DNA from: Methylosinus sp. PW1
GTDB taxonomy: Bacteria > Pseudomonadota > Alphaproteobacteria > Rhizobiales > Beijerinckiaceae
Length of the DNA: 64,000 bases
Reading direction: 5' to 3'
Assembly (NCBI RefSeq): GCF_000745215.1
Contig: NZ_JQNK01000008.1
Coordinates: 434,001-498,000, forward strand
This document shows positions 28,566 to 37,542 of this stretch, piece by piece. Each line of letters starts with the position of its first letter. Position 1 is the stretch's first letter. The notes beneath the pieces were generated by a model. It made no database searches. It was not told the origin of the DNA and saw only the letters and a program-made list of their open reading frames with translations. A program made the position numbers and the translations under genes.

Positions 28566-29884
28566 ACGAAACCGGCATTTACTGTCTGACGGCGATCAAC
28601 CTGATCACCGCAGCCATACTAATCCCCCGCTATCTCAGGCATTCGACCGTTTATCAGGCCGCGTTCGTGCTGGGATGGACGATGCACTATGTCATTGGCA
28701 ATCTGCTGGTGCTGCTGTCGCAAAACTCCACCTACACGCTTGCGTCCTTCTCCGACTTCTCCGGCGCCTATCTTGTCAGCCTTATCATCGGCCAGTATTT
28801 TCTCTGGAGTTATCTGTTCCTGTTCGAAACGACGCGGAAGCCGTCCATTGGCTCGGCCAAGTTTCGGCCTACAGCCACATCGACCCTGGTCGGAATTCTG
28901 GCGGTCACGGCGCTGTTCGCCGCACTGTTCATCTTCCAGATCGGCCCGGGGGCCTATTTCTCCCCCGACCTCGCGCGGTACCGCATCAATCTCGGCGAAT
29001 ATGCGGGCGTCGGCATCGGTGTCTACTATTATCTGGCTATGTTCCTCATCTCGGCGTCGATGCTCGTCGGCGGCTTCGCGATCGATCATCCGCGCCCCCG
29101 GAACCTGCTCTTGGCCCTAGTCTCGATCGTGCTCGTCGGCATCGTCTTCGTCCCCCTCGGCGGCCGCGGCCGGGTGCTGAACGTCATCATCATTCTCGCG
29201 CTGGCCTTCCTGCTTTCGCGGCGCGAAGAACCGCTGATGCGCGCGCTCAATCTCAGGACGATCCTCGTCGCCGTGTCGGTGGTCGGGATCGCCCTGGTGT
29301 GGGGCAGCTTTCGAGAGATGCAGGCGGATGCCGAGTTGGAGATGAACGGAGAACAGGCGATCGCCTCGCTGGCGATCGACACCACCCGCCTGCCTAACCA
29401 GGCTTTCATCTTCCGCACATTTCCCGCTACCGGCAGCTATTTCGGGCTCCATTACGTCGAGTCGCTGCTTGGCCCTTTCTACAACATGGCGTTTAATAGC
29501 AGTGTGGGGCTGATACGCGATTATTCGTCTTACTGGTACTTCACCACGGTGGGCAATTTCGACCAGCCGTCGGCGGTCTCACCCTCGTTTATCGGCGAGG
29601 TCTATCTCAACTTCGGGATTGTTGGCGTGATCCTGTCGCCGCTCTTCCTGTTCCTCTTCGTCACGATCGCGAGGCGGTTCGTGGGGTCTGGCCATTCGCT
29701 CGCAACCGCGTTGATCCTCTATTACTTCCAGTTCTGGGCATTCCATGGCGGGCTCTATAGCCTGTTCGATCTGCTGGTGCTGGTCGCGCCGGTCTTCCTC
29801 GCTCTCAATTTCCTTACGTCCAGGCAGGCGCTCGCGAAACCGCGCGGCGCCTCGCATTGCGCCCCCTGCGAGAGAGCGCGATGA
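28562..29884 (+). CDS. wzy: Wzy-like O-antigen polymerase
   Basis: 440 residues with about 10-12 transmembrane helices and a large periplasmic loop (about 250-320, containing LPNQAFIFRTFPATGSYFG), the topology of Wzy/oligosaccharide-repeat polymerases. It starts with GTG overlapping the preceding stop. Sequence identity in this class is low, so the call rests on topology and its place after wzx and a glycosyltransferase. Confidence 0.75.
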   Translation: MNETGIYCLTAINLITAAILIPRYLRHSTVYQAAFVLGWTMHYVIGNLLVLLSQNSTYTLASFSDFSGAYLVSLIIGQYFLWSYLFLFETTRKPSIGSAKFRPTATSTLVGILAVTALFAALFIFQIGPGAYFSPDLARYRINLGEYAGVGIGVYYYLAMFLISASMLVGGFAIDHPRPRNLLLALVSIVLVGIVFVPLGGRGRVLNVIIILALAFLLSRREEPLMRALNLRTILVAVSVVGIALVWGSFREMQADAELEMNGEQAIASLAIDTTRLPNQAFIFRTFPATGSYFGLHYVESLLGPFYNMAFNSSVGLIRDYSSYWYFTTVGNFDQPSAVSPSFIGEVYLNFGIVGVILSPLFLFLFVTIARRFVGSGHSLATALILYYFQFWAFHGGLYSLFDLLVLVAPVFLALNFLTSRQALAKPRGASHCAPCERAR

Positions 29885-30429
29885 AAAGCCTCATCAAGCG
29901 CATAATATCCGCCACGATTTCAGCCATTCCTTTTCTGCGTCAGCGGCGCGAATGGGGCTATGGCTCGGTACCGCGGCGCATCCTGCTAGTCAATTTTTTG
30001 TTCCAGCGGATATTTCGCATCAATTCGGACACCAAATGGTCCGTGCATTTCACCAGCCGCGTTCAGAGGCCCGACAACATCCGCATCGGCCGCAATGTCG
30101 CCAAATCATTTGCGGTGAGCGGCGGCTGCTACATTCAGGCCTTCAACGGCGTCGAAATCGGTGACGACACAATTTTCAGCTTTGGAGTGGGCATCGTCAG
30201 TTCCAACCACGATCCGTCGAATCTGTCCAACTCCATGCCCGATGCGCCGGTGAAGATCGGTCGCAATTGCTGGTTGGGAAAGAACGCGGTTGTGCTGCCA
30301 GGTGTAGAGCTCGGCGATGGGTGCGTCGTGGGCGCTGGCGCGGTCGTGACCCGGTCGTTCGGCCCCGGCGCGGTGCTGGCCGGCGCGCCGGCAAGGGAAA
30401 TTTCGAAGCCTGGACCTGCATGGCCATGA
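29881..30429 (+). CDS. Hexapeptide-repeat (LbetaH) acyltransferase
   Basis: 182 residues. Isoleucine-rich hexad repeats run from NIRIGRNVAKSFAVSGGCYI through VEIGDDTIFSFGVGI, VKIGRNCWLGKNAVV and VELGDGCVVGAGAVV. The catalytic-type histidine lies in SNHDPSN. Likely an O-acetyltransferase of a sugar in the repeat unit. It overlaps neighbours by ATGA on both sides. Confidence 0.87.
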   Translation: MKSLIKRIISATISAIPFLRQRREWGYGSVPRRILLVNFLFQRIFRINSDTKWSVHFTSRVQRPDNIRIGRNVAKSFAVSGGCYIQAFNGVEIGDDTIFSFGVGIVSSNHDPSNLSNSMPDAPVKIGRNCWLGKNAVVLPGVELGDGCVVGAGAVVTRSFGPGAVLAGAPAREISKPGPAWP

Positions 30430-31514
30430 AGATAATGATCCATGGAGCGTGGCGCTGGCCGCAATATGAAGAGGGGTTTGCCTGCGGCCTACGTGAAAAC
30501 GGTGCTCTGGTGCTGGAGTCGCGGATCGTCAGCGCACCGGGCTTTCTTGGGAGCCTTTCAGAGGCGCTGCCCATTGCCGGGCCGGCTGCTGTCGCGGATG
30601 GCCGCCGACTAGTGGCGCGGGCCGAAAGCGAACGGCCCGAAGCGATTCTATTCTGGCGACCAACGCACATTTTGACGAGCACCATCCGTTCGTTGCGCGC
30701 CATGGGAATTACGACGATCTCATTTAACAACGATGATCCGTTTAGTCCGCAAGCCGCGCGCAATCCGAAGTGGCGGGTCCGCGAGATGTGGCGGCTCTAT
30801 CGCAAGGCACTGCCAGAATTCGACTTCAACTTCTTTTTTCGGGACGTAAACTGCCAAGAGGCATTGGCCGAGGGTGCCAAGCAGGCGCGGACAATGCTAC
30901 CATATTTCCTGCCCTGGCGGGATCGTCCGGTAGGACTCGATGCGGTTGACGAGGCACGGTTCGGCGCCGATGTGGCGTTTGTCGGTCACTATGAGAACGA
31001 CGGCCGCGACGCGGACATCCGCGCGCTCACCGAGAGGGGAATTCGAGTTAGGGTCTGGGGAGATTCCTCGTGGCGTTACTCGAAAACAATTCAAGATATT
31101 CCGATTCCCAAACCAATCCGACCGGCGCTTGGGTCCGACTATGCCAAGGCGCTGGCGGGTGCGAAGATTTGCCTGTGCTACATGTCGAAGCTCAATCGCG
31201 ACGGCTATACAAGGCGCTGCTTCGAGATTCCGGCTGTCGGCAGTGTGATGCTGGCCGAGCGCACGCCCGAGCTCATGCAGCTTTTTTGCGAGGATAAGGA
31301 AGCCTGCTTCTTCTCCTCGCGCGGGGAGCTGCTCGCGAAGGCCGAAAAACTCCTCGCCGACGGCCGGCTGCGCGCGCATATCGCTGCGGGAGGACGACAG
31401 CGGATCTGGGTCGACGGCCATGACGTGGTCAGCCGCGCGCGCCAGTTTTTGGAGACCTTGTCGACATTGAGAGCGGACACAAGAGACGCCGCCGAGAAGA
31501 AATCCGCCGCTTGA
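30426..31514 (+). CDS. CgeB-like glycosyltransferase
   Basis: 362 residues. ISFNNDDPFSPQAARNPKWR, ADVAFVGHYENDGRDADIRA, LGSDYAKALAGAKICLC and DGYTRRCFEIPAVGSVMLAE match the CgeB/GT1-2 family. The last residues (EKKSAA) and the stop region, AAATCCGCCGCTTGATTCA, match the 3' end of the IS256 relic at 14802. The natural C-terminus may therefore have been replaced by IS-derived sequence. Confidence 0.8.
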   Translation: MKIMIHGAWRWPQYEEGFACGLRENGALVLESRIVSAPGFLGSLSEALPIAGPAAVADGRRLVARAESERPEAILFWRPTHILTSTIRSLRAMGITTISFNNDDPFSPQAARNPKWRVREMWRLYRKALPEFDFNFFFRDVNCQEALAEGAKQARTMLPYFLPWRDRPVGLDAVDEARFGADVAFVGHYENDGRDADIRALTERGIRVRVWGDSSWRYSKTIQDIPIPKPIRPALGSDYAKALAGAKICLCYMSKLNRDGYTRRCFEIPAVGSVMLAERTPELMQLFCEDKEACFFSSRGELLAKAEKLLADGRLRAHIAAGGRQRIWVDGHDVVSRARQFLETLSTLRADTRDAAEKKSAA

Positions 31515-31674
31515 TTCATGCCATCGTGGAATTCCAGCATAGCTCTTTCGGTTCGAACGACAAGCCGAAGCCCACCCCGTCTCGGCCGTCGCTCGCCCCA
31601 AAAGGGTCTGAAGTGTAGTGATCCACTCGGCTTGACCGGAGCGATTGTCCTCCTCCGCGATCGGAGATGTGGCT

Positions 31675-32619
31675 ATGGACAGAACTACGGCTATGTTGCT
31701 CCTCAAGGGCACAGCTACATTCGTGCCGGGCTATCTGGGCTTCCACGCCAAGTATCGGGCGCAGCCGCCCGGCGGAGCAGTCACGGCCGAATACTGCTAT
31801 TCCGTATGGCTGCGGCACCTGATCCACGCTGCCGAAAGCGGATTGAACGCGTCCCCCGAGGCGGTCGGCGAACTTGGCCCCGGCGCATCGCTTGGCGTTG
31901 GCATCTGCGCCCTCCTTACCGGGGCGAGCGCTTACTACGCGGTCGACGCCTCTCACTATGCGAATCGCGAAATTAGCCTACGGCTTCTGCCCGAACTTGT
32001 TGACCTTCTCAAAACCCGCGCGCCGATCCCCGGACAAGGGAGGCATAAGCCGGCGTTGGCCTCGTCTGACTTTCCCTCGCACATCCTCACGGGCGAGCGC
32101 CTGTCGGCCTCCCTCGGGCCGGACCGCATCGACGCCATCGGAAGAGCCGTTGTCCACGGTCAGGCGGACGGCCTGTCGGTTCGTTACTTCGCGCCGTGGG
32201 ACGACCCCTCCATAGTCCCGGCCGAATCTCTCGACATGATCCTCTCCCAAGCGGTGCTGGAACACATTGAACGCATCGGGCCGATCTATTCAGCGATGTA
32301 CCGCTGGCTGAGGCCGGGCGGCTTCATGTCGCACCAGATTGACTACAAGTCTCACGGAATGGCTTCCACATGGGATGGACATTGGACGCATTCCGATCTC
32401 ACATGGACTTTGCTGAATGGCCGGCGACCGAAGGCGATCAACCGTCTGCCGCACTCCAGCCACATCGGCCAATTGCAACGGGCCGGCTTTACCCTCAGTC
32501 GGGAGATGAAAGTGGAGTCGGAAAGGAATATTTCCCCAAGGCAACTGGCCCCGCGGTTCTGCCACCTGTCCCAATCCGATCTCAAATGCTCCGGCGCGTT
32601 CATACAGGCCAGAAAGTAA
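31675..32619 (+). CDS. SAM-dependent methyltransferase-like protein
   Basis: 314 residues from ATG 31675 (CGGAG 8 nt upstream). VGELGPGASLGVGICALLTG is a modified SAM-binding loop (E-x-GxGxSLG). LDMILSQAVLEHIERIGPIY and RWLRPGGFMSHQIDY are the class I motifs IV-VI. It lies in the island and so probably methylates a sugar, but the substrate is unknown. Confidence 0.75.
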   Translation: MDRTTAMLLLKGTATFVPGYLGFHAKYRAQPPGGAVTAEYCYSVWLRHLIHAAESGLNASPEAVGELGPGASLGVGICALLTGASAYYAVDASHYANREISLRLLPELVDLLKTRAPIPGQGRHKPALASSDFPSHILTGERLSASLGPDRIDAIGRAVVHGQADGLSVRYFAPWDDPSIVPAESLDMILSQAVLEHIERIGPIYSAMYRWLRPGGFMSHQIDYKSHGMASTWDGHWTHSDLTWTLLNGRRPKAINRLPHSSHIGQLQRAGFTLSREMKVESERNISPRQLAPRFCHLSQSDLKCSGAFIQARK

Positions 32620-32648
32620 CCCTCACTCTCTTCGTTTTCCCGGTTGTA

Positions 32649-33388
32649 ATACCAACCGTCTGAGATGCTGACTCATGTCCGCGTCGTCGTCTCGGAGCAG
32701 ACCATGAGCCGCGAGCTGCGCAAAATGGGCTATCGCAAGCTGTCGGCGCGGCCGCGTCATCATGCCCAGGCCGAAGGCGCGATCCAGGATTTTAAAAAAG
32801 TTTCCCAACTCGTCTGGAGGAAATCGCGCGCGAAAAGCGCGTCGCCTCCGACAAGATAGAAATCTGGTTCGAGGACGAGGCGCGCATCGGCCAGAAGAAC
32901 AAGATCACGCGCCGATGGGCGAAACGCGGATCGAGGCCGAGCGCGCCCCACGATCAGCGCACCGCCTCGACCTACATCTTCGGCGCCGTCTGTCCGAAGG
33001 ACGGCAAGGGCGCGGCGCTGGTTCTCCCCGCCTGCAACACCTACGCGATGAATCTGCTCCTCGCCGAAATCAGCAAAACGGTCGCGCCGGACGCCCACGC
33101 CGCTCTCGTCGTCGACCGCGCCGGCTGGCGCATGACCGACAAGCTGGTCGTTCCGCCCAACATCACGCTCGTTCCCTTGCCAGCGAAATGTCCAGAGCTG
33201 AACCCGGCTGAAAACGTCTGGCAGTTCCTGCGCGACAACTGGCTGTCCAACCGCGTTTTCAAATCCTACGATGATATCGTCGATCATTGTTGCGCCGCTT
33301 GGAACAAGCTCATCGACCAGCCGTGGCGCATCATATCCATCGGGTTGCGCGATTGGGCGCATAGGTTTTGATCAGTGAGGATTGGTAT
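32649..33388 (+). mobile_element. Internally deleted IS630 element
   Basis: The left end ATACCAACCGTCTGAGATG (32649) and right end GATTGGTAT (ending 33388) are imperfect inverted repeats. The transposase begins at VVVSEQTMSRELRKMGYRKL, lacking the N-terminal HTH. It continues to DFKK, needs a -1 shift at an A6G run (32794-32800), and then reads IEIWFEDEARIGQKNK through LRDWAHRF. The sequence left of the deletion matches the 14.5-kb relic. Confidence 0.82.
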
Positions 33389-33389
33389 A

Positions 33390-34829
33390 ATGACTACTCC
33401 CGGCGGCTCCAACGGTCAACTTCAGTACAACAACAGCGGCGCATTCGACGGGGCGGCGGGCACGAATTTCGATGGAATGGATGTCAGCGCAACGAGGTTC
33501 TACGCGCCAGGGTCAGGTAACATCGCTACAAACACGGCCTATGGCCAAAGCGCCATTGCCTTTAATACAACCGGGAACTACAACACCGCGAGCGGATACC
33601 AAGCGCTCCAATCAAACACGACCGGAGGCTTCAACACCGCGATTGGAGCCAACGCGCTCCAATCAAACACGACCGGAGGCTTCAACACTGCGATTGGAAC
33701 CAATGCGCTCCGATCAAACGCGACCGGAGGCGACAATACCGCGTGCGGATACCAGTCGCTCCAATCAAACACGACCGGCTTTAACAACACCGCGAGCGGA
33801 GCCAACGCTCTCCTTTCAAACACAACGGGCTTCCGCAATACCGCGATTGGAACCAACGCGCTCCAATTAAACACGACCGGAGGCGACAATACCGCATGCG
33901 GACATTCCGCTCTTCTAAACAATACGACTGGCGGCAGCAACACTGCGACGGGAGTCACCGCGCTAGGGGTGAACACGACCGGCAATGACAACAGCGCCCA
34001 TGGATATGAATCGCTCTATAGAAATACGACCGGCAACAGTAATACAGCGAGTGGGCATTGGGCGCTTCTATCAAACACGATAGGCAGCTACAATACCGCC
34101 AGCGGAGCGAACGCGCTTTATTCTAATCAGACCGGCGATAGCAACACTGTGAACGGCTATCAGGCGCTCTACTATAACACGACCGGAGCCTACAGCGTCG
34201 CAAGTGGCGCTATGGCGCTTCTTTCGAACAGGACCGGCTCCCGCAATATCGCAGTCGGATACGGCGCGCTTGTTGATCTCGGTAAGGCGGTGACCGCAGG
34301 ATCGTTCGTCGTTGGCGTGTCCTACAAAATCGCCAGCCTCGGGACCACCGATTTCACACTGATCGGCGCGTCCAACAATAATATTGGAACTGATTTTACG
34401 GCGACCGACGCAGGATCGGGAACGGGAACCGCCACGCCGAACAGCGCTGATCAAAATACTGTTATTGGGTATAGTTCCGGTGGTGGCATTATCCATGGTC
34501 AATACAACACAATCATAGGCTCCAATGTCCTTGACCTCGACGCCGGTCTGTCTAATGCGATCATTCTTGCGGATGGACAAGGCGGTATCAAATACGATTT
34601 TGCGAAGACAACGCCGGCCGTTCACACCTTCGCGGGCGGTCCTGTGAAGGTCCCATCTTACACCGTAGCGGGTTTACCTCCGGCCTCCATAGTTGGCGCA
34701 GGTTCGATCGCCTTTGCCTCTGACGCTTGCAACATAGGAGAGTCGACGGGAGCTGGGACGGGCTCGATTGTCGCGTCGGATGGGACCAACTGGAAAATTC
34801 CCGGCGTTGCTACAGCCGTCACGTCTTAA
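33390..34829 (+). CDS. Repeat-rich head/tail-fibre-like protein
   Basis: 479 residues. An N-terminal GGSNGQLQYNNSGAFDGAAG, as found in phage tail-fibre and adhesin heads, is followed by 14 tandem 17-residue units of consensus NTTGxxNTASGxxALxS (about residues 59-296). This pattern suggests a beta-roll like YadA-type heads. A non-repeat C-terminal region follows (ending VATAVTS). No signal peptide is visible. The ATG lies 2 nt after the IS630 end, so the N-terminus may be truncated. It might be a surface or phage-derived fibre; the function is not assigned. Confidence 0.75.
   Translation: MTTPGGSNGQLQYNNSGAFDGAAGTNFDGMDVSATRFYAPGSGNIATNTAYGQSAIAFNTTGNYNTASGYQALQSNTTGGFNTAIGANALQSNTTGGFNTAIGTNALRSNATGGDNTACGYQSLQSNTTGFNNTASGANALLSNTTGFRNTAIGTNALQLNTTGGDNTACGHSALLNNTTGGSNTATGVTALGVNTTGNDNSAHGYESLYRNTTGNSNTASGHWALLSNTIGSYNTASGANALYSNQTGDSNTVNGYQALYYNTTGAYSVASGAMALLSNRTGSRNIAVGYGALVDLGKAVTAGSFVVGVSYKIASLGTTDFTLIGASNNNIGTDFTATDAGSGTGTATPNSADQNTVIGYSSGGGIIHGQYNTIIGSNVLDLDAGLSNAIILADGQGGIKYDFAKTTPAVHTFAGGPVKVPSYTVAGLPPASIVGAGSIAFASDACNIGESTGAGTGSIVASDGTNWKIPGVATAVTS
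33564..34277 (+). repeat. 14 tandem 51-bp coding repeats
   Basis: Units such as CAATCAAACACGACCGGAGG recur every 51 bp, strongest between 33600 and 33900 where several are nearly identical at the DNA level, and diverge towards the 3' side. This gradient implies recent unit duplication in the first part of the array. Confidence 0.85.
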
Positions 34830-34870
34830 AATCGAGAAATGCCACAATGTCGTCCACCACTCTTACATTA

Positions 34871-35080
34871 GGGCCTGTTGGGATTCAGCGTGAGCTTATC
34901 ACGGCGGCGGCGAGATGGATCATGGCGCAAAAGCTCTGATCTATCTTGTCGGCCCGCATCGCGATGGGTTTGAACTCTTTGAGCTTGCCGAAGAAATTTT
35001 CGATCAGATGTCGCCATTTAGATATTCCCAGATCGATTTTGCGCGGCTGACTGCGGCGCGGGTGTTGTGAAATCACGACC
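34871..35080 (-). pseudogene. IS5-family transposase, C-terminal fragment
   Basis: WRHLIENFFGKLKEFKPIAM followed by ADKIDQSFCAMIHLAAAVI is the tail of IS5/IS427 OrfB. The probable element end GGGCCTGTTGGGATTC is at 34871. The upstream catalytic region is missing. Confidence 0.75.
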
Positions 35081-35174
35081 TTAGAGCAGTCTCCGAACGG
35101 TATGAATCGTTTTAGGATTCCCGAATCGGCCTTTCTCTGATTCAAACGACCCGCCGCGGAAGGAGGCGGCGGGG

Positions 35175-35567
35175 ATGGCGCTTTCCGATGATCTTCGCGA
35201 GCGGGTGGTGAAGGCTGTTGTCGAGGAAGGCATGTCGCGCAATGCGGCGGCCAAACGGTTCGGGGTGAGCATTCCGAGCGCGGTGCGCTGGGTCAAACGC
35301 TTCGAGACCACGGGCGAGATATCTCCGGCGCCGAGCGGGGGAGACCAGCGCTCGAAACGGATCGAAGCGCATCGCGACTATCTCCTCGGCCTTGTCCGCC
35401 GCACGCCGGACCTCACCTTGCTCGAGATCGAGCATCGGCTGCTGCAAGCTTTCGGCGAGCGGTTCTCGTCGTCGGTGCTGTGGCGCTTTTTCGATCGCCA
35501 TGACATCTCGTTCAAAAACGTATGGCCCGCCCCGTCTGCAAGCAGTTTTATCGAGAGCGCCTTCTGA
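35175..35567 (+). pseudogene. IS630-family OrfA-like transposase, truncated
   Basis: 130 codons. MALSDDLRERVVKAVVEEG and SRNAAAKRFGVSIPSAVRWV form the HTH/winged-helix DNA-binding part of IS630-type transposases. RTPDLTLLEIEHRLLQAFG and DRHDISFK follow, where the DDE half normally begins. After SFKN the sequence no longer matches and stops. The preceding GGAGGCGGCGGGG gives a ribosome site. This is a different IS630 subfamily from the other copies. Confidence 0.75.
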
Positions 35568-35778
35568 TGGGTCTGCGTCAACGTATCCGGCCTCGGGGCG
35601 AGCCCCCGGCCAAGATGGAGATACGCGCGTTCCGGTCCTCATAAAAGTCTCGGCGTCGAACGCCGTTTTTTGAACCAGGTTTCCAGAACGCCGTTCGACT
35701 ATCAGTCAGGCCATCTTTCGATCCACCACCCGCAAACATCGTCGGACGATCAGCAGCACATGCGCCGAACGACCAGTC

Positions 35779-36819
35779 TCACGCCGCCAGGATCGCCTCC
35801 TTGTCGGCAAATGTTTCTCCACGCCGCAGCACCGCCCAGGAGATCCGCGCCAGCTTGTTGGCAAAGGCGACGACCGCGACATTCTGATGCACGCGGGCGA
35901 GCAGCGTCGTCAGCCACCGCCCGAGCGACGTGTCGCGTTTGGCGACATGGGGGAGCGCCGCCCGCGCGCCATGGATGAGTTGCCTGCGCAAATATCGGTT
36001 GCCCCGCTTGCTGATCCCGAGCAGTTTCGGCTTGCCCCCCGTCGTCGCCTGACGGGGGACCAGGCCGAGCCAGGCCGCAAGATCGCGACCATGCTCGAAC
36101 GTCTCGGCCTTTCCGATCGCCGCCAACAAGGCCGAAGCGATCAGGGCGCCGACGCCCGGTATTGTCGCCAGTCGCCGGGCGTCCTCGTTCTCTTTGGCGA
36201 AAGCCGTGAACTCCGCGTCGAAGGCGGCGATGCGCTTGTCCAGCTCGCGCCATTGCGTGCGAGCGTCGTCGACGAGCCTGTACATCCGGTCGCTCAAAGT
36301 GTGTCGGCCCCCTTCGTCCAGCATGACGGCGAGATAATCCGCGAGATGACGTTTACCCTTGGGAACGACGATTCCGCGCTCCAGAAGGATCGCCCGCAGT
36401 TGGTTGATCAGCGCCGTCCGTTCGCCGACCAGTCGGTCGCGAGACCGATGCAACGTCTGGATGTCGAGCTGATCCTGCGTTTTCAGTTCCACAAAGCGCA
36501 TGGTCGGCCGCGTCGCCGCCTCGGCGATCCCTTCAGCGTCGCGATCGTCGTTCTTCTGCGCTTTCACATAGGGGCGAACATATTCGGGCGACATCAGCCG
36601 AACCTCGTGGCCATGAGCCGCGAAGACCCGCCCCAGATGATGAGCGCCGCAGCACGCTTCCATCGCGACGACACAGGCCGGCAGCTTCGCTGCCAAGCCG
36701 ATCAGCGTCTCCCGCGTCGCCCGCCGCCGCATGACCACCGTCCCGGCCGCGTCGAAGCCAACGAGACTGCAAATATTCTTGCCGATGTCGATCCCGAGCA
36801 CGGAAACCTTCGTCTTCAT
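35779..36819 (-). CDS. IS110-family transposase (DEDD recombinase)
   Basis: 346 residues, full length. The RuvC-like N-terminal part has VLGIDIGKNICSLVGFD, VAMEACCGAHHLGR and KNDDRDAEGIAEA. The C-terminal Transposase_20 part has LATIPGVGALIASALLAAIG and LAAWLGLVPRQATTGGKPKL. IS110 recombinases are guided by a bridge RNA from the element's non-coding end. Here the IS66 copy begins directly before the ATG (36820), so the upstream end of the element is absent. Confidence 0.92.
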   Translation of the reverse strand: MKTKVSVLGIDIGKNICSLVGFDAAGTVVMRRRATRETLIGLAAKLPACVVAMEACCGAHHLGRVFAAHGHEVRLMSPEYVRPYVKAQKNDDRDAEGIAEAATRPTMRFVELKTQDQLDIQTLHRSRDRLVGERTALINQLRAILLERGIVVPKGKRHLADYLAVMLDEGGRHTLSDRMYRLVDDARTQWRELDKRIAAFDAEFTAFAKENEDARRLATIPGVGALIASALLAAIGKAETFEHGRDLAAWLGLVPRQATTGGKPKLLGISKRGNRYLRRQLIHGARAALPHVAKRDTSLGRWLTTLLARVHQNVAVVAFANKLARISWAVLRRGETFADKEAILAA

Positions 36820-37498
36820 GTATTCGTCCGACAGCGACCGCCTTACGAATCAGCGCGTCGGATAAGACACTGTGACTAGCCACAGGATAGTCACAGAGAG
36901 CCATGGATCGCATCGAGGTCATCACGTCGGTCGAGCGACGTCGCAAGCACTCTCTCGCCGAGAAGGAGCGCTTGGCCATGGCGGCCGCGGCTCCGGGGGC
37001 GAACGTCGTGGAGATCGCGCGGGCGGCCGGCGTCGACCCGAGTCTTGTCTATCGGTGGCGAAGAGCGCTCTCGGCGGCGCCATTGATATCGAGCGAGCTC
37101 GACACGAGAGACGCGCCGACTTTCGTTCCTTTGACGATCGCGCCCCCGGCGCCAGCGCCCGCGTCGGAATCCGCGCCGTCGATGATCACCATCGAGTTCG
37201 CGGGCGGCGCACGTATGAAGATCGAAGGCGCGCCCGATGCGAAGATCTTGGCGAGCGTCATAGGCGCCTTGTCGAAGGCGGAGCGCTGAGCGATGATCTC
37301 CTTCGGCGGTGGCGTTCATGTGTTCTTATGCGCCGGCCATACCGACATGAGAAAGGGATTCGACACTCTTGCCTTGCTTGTGCAGGAAGGCATGAAGCGT
37401 GATCCTCACGCGGGCGATCTCTACGTCTTCCGAGGCCGTCGAGGCGACAGAATAAAGCTGATCTGGCACGACGGCCAGGGCGCATGCATGTTTACGAA
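36820..37498 (+). mobile_element. IS66 copy 2, left 679 bp only
   Basis: Starts at GTATTCGTCC and matches 19245-19923 throughout, with identical tnpA protein, up to TGTTTACGA. There it switches to unrelated sequence leading into the recombinase gene. The 8 bp left of it (GTCTTCAT) has no partner nearby because the right half is lost. Confidence 0.92.
36903..37289 (+). CDS. tnpA: IS66 TnpA, second copy
   Basis: Protein identical to the 128-residue TnpA at 19328-19714, including the HTH segment VVEIARAAGVDPSLVYRWRR. It is intact but without TnpC partners in its own element. Confidence 0.9.
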   Translation: MDRIEVITSVERRRKHSLAEKERLAMAAAAPGANVVEIARAAGVDPSLVYRWRRALSAAPLISSELDTRDAPTFVPLTIAPPAPAPASESAPSMITIEFAGGARMKIEGAPDAKILASVIGALSKAER

Positions 37499-37538
37499 CG
37501 ATCTGCATTCATACTACACCTCTTCCAGCTTCAGCTGA
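37293..37538 (+). pseudogene. IS66 TnpB, truncated second copy
   Basis: Identical to TnpB for about 68 residues through GDRIKLIWHDGQGACMFT, then replaced by NDLHSYYTSSSFS from the adjoining sequence. The C-terminal third is missing. Confidence 0.88.
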
Positions 37539-37542
37539 TCGT

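Noticed and set aside
33564..34277. 51-bp tandem repeats as a CRISPR array
   Set aside because: The repeats are contiguous without spacers, keep one reading frame and encode a regular 17-residue protein motif.
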